From Bacteroidales bacterium (lineage in GTDB: Bacteria > Bacteroidota > Bacteroidia > Bacteroidales > F082), in assembly GCA_024681295.1 (NCBI GenBank), contig JAILBC010000100.1:1-39583 (forward strand): DNA of 39,583 bases, written 5' to 3'. Numbering within the stretch: position 1 is the stretch's first letter; every line of letters begins with the position of its first letter. Below are positions 33,624-39,583 of this stretch, piece by piece. The notes under the pieces are model-generated. The model was not told where the DNA came from and searched no databases. It was given only the letters and a program-made list of their open reading frames with translations. The position numbers and the translations under genes were made by a program.

Positions 33624-34700
33624 ATGAACGAGACACAAGAAATCCTCGCCCGATGGTACGAGAAAAACAAGAGGGAACTCCCTTGGCGGGACACCCCTTC
33701 GCCCTACTATGTGTGGCTTTCGGAGGTGATCCTTCAGCAGACCCGGGTGAGTCAAGGGCTAGACTACTTCAACCGCTTTGTGGAGCGATGGTCCACGTTG
33801 AGCGACTTGGCAGCAGCCAGTGAGGAGGAGGTCCTCAAGATGTGGCAGGGCCTGGGTTATTACTCAAGGGCGAGAAACCTCCATCGTTGTGCCCGGCAGG
33901 TAATGGAAGAGTGCGGGGGCAAGTTTCCCATGGAGTTGGAAGAACTAAAAAAACTGCAAGGCATCGGCGAATACACAGCGGCGGCCATTGCCTCCATTGC
34001 TTTCGACAAGCCCTACGCCGTGGTCGATGGCAATGTGTATCGTTTATTGGCGCGGCTTTATGATATTGAAACACCTATTAATAGTAACGAGGGCGTGAAA
34101 ATTTTTGCCGAGTTGGCCGATGCCCTTCTCGACCGGAAGCATCCTGGACGGCACAATCAGGCCATGATGGAGTTTGGGGCCCTGCACTGTGTGCCGAAGA
34201 ACCCCAACTGTATGTTTTGTCCCCTGCAAGCGCACTGCCTCGCTTTCGAGCATCAGACCGTCATGGAACGACCCGTAAAATTGCAAAAAACCAGGGTCAG
34301 GACAAGATATCTCAACTATCTGGTAATCAAAGATAAAGATCAAAATATTTGCCTACGGAGACGACAAGATAACGACATCTGGCGCAATCTTTACGACTTC
34401 CCTTGTGTGGAGAGCGACAAGGCCCTGTCCCCCGAAGAGGTCTTAGCCAACAATGCCTTTCTGGAGTTGGTTCCGAAAGCATTTCAACTGGTAAGGGTCT
34501 CCCCTACCTTCACGCACAAACTCACCCATCAAACTTTGATCGCCACCTTCTTTGAAATAAAAATTTCAGATTTTTTGCCCACAAGTCAAAAAAATAACAT
34601 ACTTTTGGTGCCTGAAAATGAATTGGGGAAATATCCCATCCCGAAACTAATTGAAAAATATTTAACGGAAAACGGAGAACGGAAAACTTCTCACTCCTAA
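33624..34700 (+). CDS. mutY: A/G-specific adenine glycosylase
   Basis: A 358-residue base-excision enzyme that removes adenine opposite 8-oxoguanine. The catalytic Glu34 is in LSEVILQQTRV. The helix-hairpin-helix LQGIGEYTAAAIASIAF and Asp135 (AVVDGNVYRL) follow. The [4Fe-4S] ligands are Cys189, Cys196, Cys199 and Cys205 with family spacing. The C-terminal NUDIX-like 8-oxoG-sensing domain spans ~225-350. The last ~12 residues (TENGERKTSHS) are encoded by heptamer repeats, so the natural C-terminus may have been altered. It heads the mutY-ssb-gldE-gldD cluster. Confidence 0.95.
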   Translation: MNETQEILARWYEKNKRELPWRDTPSPYYVWLSEVILQQTRVSQGLDYFNRFVERWSTLSDLAAASEEEVLKMWQGLGYYSRARNLHRCARQVMEECGGKFPMELEELKKLQGIGEYTAAAIASIAFDKPYAVVDGNVYRLLARLYDIETPINSNEGVKIFAELADALLDRKHPGRHNQAMMEFGALHCVPKNPNCMFCPLQAHCLAFEHQTVMERPVKLQKTRVRTRYLNYLVIKDKDQNICLRRRQDNDIWRNLYDFPCVESDKALSPEEVLANNAFLELVPKAFQLVRVSPTFTHKLTHQTLIATFFEIKISDFLPTSQKNNILLVPENELGKYPIPKLIEKYLTENGERKTSHS

Positions 34701-34718
34701 CTACTAACTCCTAACTAA
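34664..34718. repeat. two heptamer arrays at the mutY end and in the mutY-ssb gap
   Basis: The first array is AACGGAA, AACGGAG, AACGGAA (34664-34684) and lies inside mutY. The second is TCACTCC, TAACTAC, TAACTCC, TAACTAA (34691-34718); it contains the mutY stop and extends almost to ssb. Both have a period of exactly 7. Confidence 0.85.
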
Positions 34719-34726
34719 AAAAAACC

Positions 34727-35194
34727 ATGGCAAGCTTAAACAAAGTCATCCTCATTGGCCGTCTCGGGAAAGACCCTGAGATCACCACATTTGAAAGCGG
34801 AAACAAGAAAATGTCAGTCACCCTGGCCACCACCGAGCGTTATCGTGATCGCGACAACAACTGGGTGGACCAGACCGAGTGGCACAACCTGGTGGCCTGG
34901 GGCAACCTGGCCAACGATATTGCTGACAAGCGCCGCAACTATGCCAAAGGCGACATGATGTATGTGGAAGGCCGCCTTCGCACCCGCCAATACACTGATA
35001 ATCAAGGAATTAATCGCTATGTGACTGAGATTCAGGTCGATAAGCTGATGCAGCTGGTCTCAGGCCATCAGTCAACACAGTCGTCATACGGCACCGCCCC
35101 GCAACCTGCACAAGAGCCGGTTTACCAGGCTCCTGCCGCTGCCAATGATCCCTTCGCCAACCAGCAGATGCCGAGCGATGATCTGCCGTTTTAA
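34727..35194 (+). CDS. ssb: single-stranded DNA-binding protein
   Basis: A 155-residue protein that coats single-stranded DNA in replication and repair. The OB-fold covers about residues 1-110 (NKVILIGRLGKDPEI, VTLATTERYRD, TEWHNLVAWGNLA, MYVEGRLRTRQY). A disordered Gln/Pro/Ala-rich linker follows. The acidic tip MPSDDLPF, which recruits partner proteins, is intact. It lies between mutY and gldE, an order I associate with the gldD locus of Bacteroidetes. Confidence 0.96.
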   Translation: MASLNKVILIGRLGKDPEITTFESGNKKMSVTLATTERYRDRDNNWVDQTEWHNLVAWGNLANDIADKRRNYAKGDMMYVEGRLRTRQYTDNQGINRYVTEIQVDKLMQLVSGHQSTQSSYGTAPQPAQEPVYQAPAAANDPFANQQMPSDDLPF

Positions 35195-35229
35195 AGAAGA
35201 CAGAAGATAGAAGTAAGAAGAAAGAATAA
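35195..35229. repeat. heptamer tandem repeat in the ssb-gldE gap
   Basis: Five 7-base units in a row: AGAAGAC, AGAAGAT, AGAAGTA, AGAAGAA, AGAATAA. They fill the spacer from the ssb stop to 5 bases before the gldE start codon. Confidence 0.85.
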
Positions 35230-35234
35230 TTGAA

Positions 35235-36569
35235 ATGGATCCTGACCCTGAACCTTATATAGAACTCCTTTCCATCCTGCTCACCCCGTTTTATACGGGA
35301 TTCACTATTAACGCCATCATCGGATTGGTGATCTTATGCTTGCTGCTGGTAGCATCGGCTTTGATTTCGAGCAGCGAGACAGCTTATTTCTCGCTTCAGC
35401 CTGCCGACATCGACAGCCTGGAATCGATGAACGACCCGAAAAGCCAACTGGTACTGCAACTCAGGGAAAACCCGAAGATGCTGTTGGCTACCATCCTCAT
35501 TGGCAACAACTTCGTCAACGTCACCATCACCTTGCTGGCCACCTACATCGTCAGCGAGATGTTCGACATGGCCAACCACCCGGCGGCGGCTTTCATCATG
35601 GAACTCGTCGTAGTCACTTCGTTGGTCCTACTCATCGGTGAAATCATTCCAAAGATTCTGGCGGCCAAGAAACCCGTGCGTTTCGCACGCTTCATGGCTC
35701 GCACCCTGCAGGTGCTCATCGTTCTGTTCAAGCCCCTCAGCAAGCTGCTGGTCAACTCCACTTCGTTCATGGACAAGCACTTGGAGCGGAAGAAGGCCGA
35801 CATCTCTATGGACGACCTCTCGACCGCCGTCGACATCGCCACCGAGTCGTCGACGCCTTTGGATGAGAAGAACATGCTGAAGGGCATCGCCTCGTTTACT
35901 GAAAAGGAGGTGAGCAACGTGATGAAGCCCCGCATCGACATCGTCGCCGTGGAGGTCGGCATGCCTTTCCGCGAAATGCTCGACACCGTCATCAAGAGCG
36001 GTTTCTCTCGAATTCCCGTCTACGAGGAGAGCCTCGACAAGGTAAGCGGCATCCTTTATGTGAAGGACCTTCTGCCCTACCTCGACGCGCAGACCTTCGA
36101 GTGGCGGATGCTGCTGCGTCCCGCCTTCTTTGTGCCGGAGAACCGTAAGATCAACGATCTGTTTCAGGACTTCCGCGAGAAGAAGATCCACATCGCCATC
36201 GTGGTCGATGAATATGGCGGCACCTCGGGCTTGATCACCATGGAGGACGTCATCGAGGAGATCGTGGGCGAGATCAACGACGAGTTCGACAACGTGAAAC
36301 AGGAGCAGCACTATACTAAAATCGACGATACGACGTATTTATTCAAAGCCCAGACCAGCATTGTCGACTTCTGCAAGGTGTTCAACCTCGACGAGGACTA
36401 CTTCGAGGAGCAGCAAGGCGAGGCCGACACCCTAGCCGGACTGGTGCTGGAGATCGAAGGCCGCATCCCCGAGATTGGTTTCAGTTTTAACGTGGAGAAG
36501 TTCAATTTCGAAATCACCGATGCGGATCCGAGGAAGATTATACAGATTAAGGTGAAAGTTAGAAGTTAG
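35235..36569 (+). CDS. gldE: gliding motility-associated protein GldE (CNNM/CorC-type)
   Basis: A 444-residue inner-membrane protein. The N-terminal CNNM (DUF21) membrane domain covers residues ~22-190 with helices near 24-45, 85-105 and 120-140 (SSSETAYFSL, LLIGEIIPKI). Two CBS domains follow at ~228-285 and ~295-345, including VDEYGGTSGLITMEDVIEEIVGEI-type signature residues (324-347). A C-terminal CorC/HlyC domain covers ~360-442. Family members handle divalent cations. GldE is thought to support GldD function in gliding/T9SS. A heptamer array overlaps its last codons. Confidence 0.92.
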   Translation: MDPDPEPYIELLSILLTPFYTGFTINAIIGLVILCLLLVASALISSSETAYFSLQPADIDSLESMNDPKSQLVLQLRENPKMLLATILIGNNFVNVTITLLATYIVSEMFDMANHPAAAFIMELVVVTSLVLLIGEIIPKILAAKKPVRFARFMARTLQVLIVLFKPLSKLLVNSTSFMDKHLERKKADISMDDLSTAVDIATESSTPLDEKNMLKGIASFTEKEVSNVMKPRIDIVAVEVGMPFREMLDTVIKSGFSRIPVYEESLDKVSGILYVKDLLPYLDAQTFEWRMLLRPAFFVPENRKINDLFQDFREKKIHIAIVVDEYGGTSGLITMEDVIEEIVGEINDEFDNVKQEQHYTKIDDTTYLFKAQTSIVDFCKVFNLDEDYFEEQQGEADTLAGLVLEIEGRIPEIGFSFNVEKFNFEITDADPRKIIQIKVKVRS

Positions 36570-36591
36570 AAGACAGAAGACAGAAGACAGA
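36557..36591. repeat. heptamer tandem repeat at the gldE-gldD junction
   Basis: Five exact-period units: AGTTAGA twice, then AGACAGA three times. It contains the gldE stop codon (36567-36569) and ends just before the gldD start. Confidence 0.85.
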
Positions 36592-36594
36592 ATT

Positions 36595-37182
36595 ATGATG
36601 AAACGATTGTTAGGGTTGGTTGGTTTCGTAGTACTCGCAATGACAATAGTTTCTTGCGGGGAGGAAGAAAGACCGTTGCCGAAACCGAAGGGTTATTTCC
36701 GTATTGATTTGCCTGAAAAGAATTACGTGAACGTTGACACCATCGAGCGTTATGCTTTTGAGGCGCCGAGTTATGCCACGATCACCCACGACCCCTTTTC
36801 GCCACAGGAGAAAAACTGGATCAACGTGGAGATGCCCTGTTTCAAGGCTTCGATCCACTTGACCCATAAGGATGTGAAAGGCAACCTCGGTGAGTATCTG
36901 GAGGACGTCCACACCATGGTCACCAAGCATTTGCAGAAAGCTAATGGCATGAATGACAGCCTCATCATCAACCCTGAGCACAAGGTTTACGGCATGCTCA
37001 TCGAGATGGACGGCAAAGGCGTGGCCACTCCTCTTCAATTCTACCTTACCGACAGCACCTCCAACTTCGTCCGTGGCGCCCTTTATTTCAACTTCGTCCC
37101 CAACAACGACTCAATGCAGCCGGTAATCGATTACCTGAGGCAGGATATTGATCGGATGATCAATACTTTCGAATGGAAATGA
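36595..37182 (+). CDS. gldD: gliding motility lipoprotein GldD
   Basis: A 195-residue lipoprotein. The N-terminal signal ends in the lipobox IVSC (Cys21). GldD is required for gliding and T9SS function in Flavobacterium, though its exact role is unclear. Family-typical segments are PKPKGYFRIDLPEK just after the anchor, CFKASIHLTHKDVKGN in the middle, LTDSTSNFVRGALYFNFVPN, and the C-terminal VIDYLRQDIDRMINTFEWK. An 11-bp hairpin follows the stop by 4 bases and may act as terminator. Confidence 0.94.
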   Translation: MMKRLLGLVGFVVLAMTIVSCGEEERPLPKPKGYFRIDLPEKNYVNVDTIERYAFEAPSYATITHDPFSPQEKNWINVEMPCFKASIHLTHKDVKGNLGEYLEDVHTMVTKHLQKANGMNDSLIINPEHKVYGMLIEMDGKGVATPLQFYLTDSTSNFVRGALYFNFVPNNDSMQPVIDYLRQDIDRMINTFEWK

Positions 37183-37186
37183 TTTT

Positions 37187-37214
37187 GTTCCTTTTGGCTT
37201 GAACCAAAAGGAAC
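37187..37214. terminator. hairpin after gldD, possible terminator
   Basis: A perfect 11-bp stem GTTCCTTTTGG/CCAAAAGGAAC with loop CTTGAA, starting 4 bases after the gldD stop. No T-tract follows on the plus strand. It directly abuts the nested repeat element, so it may instead be part of that element. Confidence 0.5.
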
Positions 37215-37226
37215 CTAAAAATTCAA

Positions 37227-37391
37227 GGCCAAAAACATCGGCCTACCGCACAGCCTCTCTAAGTGGGTGATCCTCAAGGCAGGGAGTGCCTTCGTGCCGA
37301 AGGCAAACGCTCCGCTAAAGCTCCGCGCCCCGCCCTGAGTCTCATCCCACTTAGTTCGGCTTTTAGGCGGGCGCTGCTCCGGTTTTTGGCC
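37227..37391. repeat. nested inverted-repeat element
   Basis: Three perfect inverted repeats lie one inside another. The outer is GGCCAAAAAC (37227-37236)/GTTTTTGGCC (37382-37391). The middle is CTAAGTGGG (37259-37267)/CCCACTTAG (37346-37354). The inner is TGCCTTCG (37287-37294)/CGAAGGCA (37298-37305). The whole ~165 bases could fold into one long branched stem. It is GC-rich compared with its surroundings. A minus-strand open frame across it has no family resemblance and ends in the inverted repeat. It is probably a dispersed non-coding element. Confidence 0.7.
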
Positions 37392-37454
37392 GTAGCCCAC
37401 GCGCCCAGCCCGGAAAAATGATTCCTTCTTAATGATTATTATAAAAGAATTTTG

Positions 37455-37462
37455 TATATTTG
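37455..37462 (+). promoter_or_regulatory. Bacteroidetes -7 box for the RhuM-like gene
   Basis: TATATTTG fits TAnnTTTG and lies 45 bases before the ATG at 37508. Confidence 0.5.
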
Positions 37463-37507
37463 CGTGTTTTTTTAAATTCATAATGTATATTAGAATTAAT
37501 TAATATC

Positions 37508-38233
37508 ATGAAATTTAAACACCCTTCAGATAAACAAACGGAACAAAAAGGAAGCGTTGTCCTTTACCAACCTGATGAGACTATCCGAATTGAACTAATC
37601 GTGGAAGACAACACCGTTTGGCTGACGCAACGACAGATGGCTGAATTGTTCGGGAAAGACAGAACAGTTATAGGGCGACATATCCAAAAAATCTATAGGG
37701 ATAAAGAGTTGGAACAAGGTATCACATGTGCAAAATTTGCACACATGGGAAGCGAAGGCAACCAACAGTACGGATATACCGCATATAACCTTGAGGTCAT
37801 TATCGCACTGGGCCAACGTATCAAATCCCAGCGTGGTTTACAGTTGAAGCAATGGTTTGAACAATTTCTATCAGAAACGAGAAAGGAGTTGACCCCAACT
37901 GTTACAAACAATCAACTTACTGATATTCAAGATGGTTATGGAGAAATCGTCATATACCAACCCGATGACACCATTAGTCTTGAGGTGCGCATGGGAGATG
38001 AAACAGTTTGGTTGACGCAAGGTCAAATCATAGAGCTTTTCCAATCAAGCAAGGCCAATATCAGCGAGCATATAAAGAACATTTATGAGCAGGGAGAGTT
38101 GAATTACGAGGCAACTGTTCGGAATTTCCGAACAGTTCAACGGGAGGGCGGCAGAATGGTAGAACGCATACGGACCTATTATAATCTAGACGCCATTATC
38201 TCTGTGGGGTTTAGGGTGAAATCCAACAGATAG
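37508..38233 (+). pseudogene. RhuM-type protein with two tandem N-terminal domains, truncated
   Basis: A 241-residue reading frame containing two related halves. The first (17-~115) reads VVLYQPDETIRIELIVEDNTVWLTQ; the second (146-241) reads IVIYQPDDTISLEVRMGDETVWLTQ. Each continues with a helix-turn-helix-like QMAELF/QIIELF part, an I-x-K-I-Y-x-x-x-E-L segment and a YNL(E/D)-(V/A)-II region. These match the N-terminal domain of RhuM (virulence-associated, probably DNA-binding). The second copy ends abruptly at VGFRVKSNR and a TAG, where the family continues with ~40 more residues and a long linker. The missing C-terminal part reappears in the +2 frame directly behind (38221-38685). The gene is therefore broken by a frame-shifting deletion. 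Confidence 0.8.
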
Positions 38234-38685
38234 AGACCACTCTTTCCGACCATCAGGAAAAGATCGACTTTTTCGTGCGCACTTCATTGCCACCGGTAGA
38301 AGGGATCTTCTACGACGGGCAGATTTTCGACGCCCACGTACAAATCTCAGGGCTTATAAAACAAGCCAGAAATCGAATCGTGTTGGTTGACAATTACATT
38401 GACGAAACAACATTAACCTTGCTCAACAAACGTGATTCCAACGTGGATGCCACCATCTATACTCGTCCGTTGTCGCAGCAACAGCAACTCGACGTGCAAC
38501 GGAACAACCAACAGTATCCGCCAGTCACTGTGAATATCTGTCAAAGAACGCATGACAGATTCCTGATCATCGACGATGATGTATATGCTTTCGGCGCCAG
38601 CCTAAAGGATGCGGGAAAGAAACTCTTCGCCTACATCAAGATGAAAGAAACCTCGGCGACAGAGTTGCTAGGCCTGATCAGGTGA
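38221..38685 (+). pseudogene. C-terminal fragment of the RhuM-type gene (PLD-like fold)
   Basis: Reading frame continuous from 38221 (IQQIETTLSDHQEKIDFFVR) to the stop at 38685, with a possible GTG start at 38275. I recognise it as the usual C-terminus of Bacteroidetes RhuM/ORF6N-type proteins: SLPPVEGIFYDGQIFDAH, NRIVLVDNYIDE, and THDRFLIIDDDVYAFGASLKDAGKK. The HDRFLIID segment resembles half of a phospholipase D HxK(x)4D motif with Arg for Lys. It is separated from its N-terminal half only by a one-frame difference. It overlaps the convergent gene downstream by 18 bases. Confidence 0.75.
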
Positions 38686-39441
38686 AAAACAAGTCAAACC
38701 GCAACGGCTCTTCCAATATCCAGGATGATCCCTTTCCACTGACTGTAGAGCTCTAAATAACTCCATGCTGTCAACATAGTTGTTTTTTCTTGAAGACGGG
38801 TGATATGCGTCAACAAATGGATACTCTTCCCCGTTTACACTAAGAGTGAAAATGTTCACATAATGAGATTCTGGTGTGTATAAATCATCTCCCCACTCCA
38901 TTATCTTCTCAAGAATGCCGTCAACAATATTCCCTCCAATAATAATTGATGGATTGAAGAACGATATCTGCTTCTGTAAAATCTCTTTGTTTCTCAAAGC
39001 GCATTCATATAGGTTCCTTCTGCTTGATTTTTCATTGCCATCTGATTTCTTTATATTGCAGTAGGCAACTTTAAGCATGTCTTTTCTAAAGTCTTCCTCT
39101 GAATACGAGTTTAAATATTGTTCAAAGTCTGAGTCCGACATAGTTATAACGTCTTTTTCAAGCAAAGAAAGGACTCGGAGTCTGTTTTTGGTCTTTACCT
39201 TAATGGGATTATTACCAAACATCACAAGGTTATTATCAATCTCCTTTTTTATTGCTTCGTTGATGTTATAGTCATCCCCATAAGTTTCTCTGTTCAAAAA
39301 CATGACCTTTATATTGGCTTTTGCGTAATCTTCTGGGGAAACGACACCATCCCAATTAAAACGTTCCATATTTGGCCATAATCTCTTATATTCTTCTTGG
39401 AGTGTTATGTCCCATTTTTTATGCTTGTTGAAATAATCCAT
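38668..39441 (-). CDS. protein of unknown function, possible uracil-DNA-glycosylase-superfamily fold
   Basis: A 257-residue protein, AT-rich and with codon use unlike the central window, suggesting recent acquisition. I do not recognise a named family. Features that recall the UDG superfamily are a strand-loop KVMFLNRETYGDDY (45-58) in the position of motif A, a hydrophobic strand NPSIIIGGNIVDGIL (163-177), and DAYHPSSR (211-218) like the HPS of motif B. The N-terminus is charged, and three Cys lie in the second half. The upstream 142 bases to the window end are very AT-rich without a clear TAnnTTTG box. If the UDG idea is wrong it remains a hypothetical protein. Confidence 0.7.
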   Translation of the reverse strand: MDYFNKHKKWDITLQEEYKRLWPNMERFNWDGVVSPEDYAKANIKVMFLNRETYGDDYNINEAIKKEIDNNLVMFGNNPIKVKTKNRLRVLSLLEKDVITMSDSDFEQYLNSYSEEDFRKDMLKVAYCNIKKSDGNEKSSRRNLYECALRNKEILQKQISFFNPSIIIGGNIVDGILEKIMEWGDDLYTPESHYVNIFTLSVNGEEYPFVDAYHPSSRKNNYVDSMELFRALQSVERDHPGYWKSRCGLTCFSPDQA

Positions 39442-39583
39442 GATAGTTAGTTACAATATTTCGTTAAATAATTTATAAATAATTGATTTTCAATATAATA
39501 ATTAGTTTTTCATCGGCAAAAACCGATATTTGAGTTTAATCTTAGTTTATTGTTTTTGTTTATTTATTTAGAATATATATAAA
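39442..39583. other. AT-rich non-coding stretch at the window end
   Basis: This stretch is strongly A+T-rich, with no open frame of note. It must hold the promoter of the minus-strand gene ending at 38668, but no consensus box is evident. The window ends here, so any further gene is out of view. Confidence 0.5.

Noticed and set aside
37215..37481. Minus-strand 88-codon frame after gldD
   Set aside because: It lies on the nested inverted repeat, has no family resemblance and reads like a repeat-derived spurious frame.
1..39583. CRISPR array, prophage, insertion sequence or restriction system
   Set aside because: No regularly spaced repeats, transposase, integrase, phage structural or methyltransferase genes are visible. 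The window lacks such a system.

Overview
The window looks like chromosomal DNA from a Gram-negative Bacteroidetes, most likely Bacteroidales. Several independent signs agree. Promoters carry the Bacteroidetes -7 box TAnnTTTG just upstream of many starts, and Shine-Dalgarno sequences are almost absent. SprA, GldE and GldD of the type IX secretion (T9SS) / gliding machinery are present, together with a protein that ends in a T9SS sorting domain. There is also a WaaA Kdo transferase for lipid A. Most of the window is moderately GC-rich housekeeping sequence. The last ~2 kb is AT-richer and looks accessory.

Layout. 1-4.8 kb: a T9SS cargo protein (frameshifted at a T10 run), a lipoprotein, an outer-membrane barrel protein, the internally deleted remnant of an AAA-ATPase/PD-(D/E)XK protein, and a second lipoprotein. 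4.8-10.2 kb: hpt and purE (divergent), an M16 peptidase, an outer-membrane protein followed by waaA, and corA. 10.3-19.8 kb: the conserved run ruvA-sprA-gcvH-vanZ-like-tonB. 19.8-24.7 kb: uvrC, thiL and a CAAX-type protease on the minus strand, with dusB diverging from them through back-to-back promoters. 24.7-27.4 kb: a tRNA with CAU anticodon, an exbB / membrane protein / exbD / exbD operon, and tRNA-Ser(GGA). 27.4-31.4 kb: trpS-hflX-tatD-ansA on the minus strand. 31.5-33.5 kb: an HU-like protein, a 29-residue very basic protein and RNase G on the minus strand. 33.6-37.2 kb: mutY-ssb-gldE-gldD on the plus strand. 37.2-39.6 kb: a nested inverted-repeat element, a broken RhuM-type gene, and a protein of unknown function with weak uracil-DNA-glycosylase-like motifs.

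How the genes work together. SprA is the outer-membrane T9SS translocon, GldD and GldE are accessory gliding/T9SS proteins, and the first gene encodes a typical substrate of that system. The TonB-family protein and the ExbB/ExbD set belong to proton-motive-force coupling to the outer membrane. The remaining genes serve DNA repair (RuvA, UvrC, MutY, SSB), RNA processing and translation (RNase G, DusB, TrpS, tRNAs), purine and thiamine metabolism, and envelope maintenance.

The most notable non-coding signals are seven purine/pyrimidine-biased tandem arrays with a period of exactly 7 bases, all at gene junctions or ends between 21.6 and 36.6 kb. There is also a hairpin-forming repeat on both sides of purE, a repeat that encodes the C-terminus of DusB, and a three-level nested inverted repeat after gldD. 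I did not find a clear new multi-gene defence or metabolic system. The best candidates for undescribed biology are the heptamer arrays, the UDG-like protein at the right end, and the cargo-lipoprotein-barrel trio at the left end.
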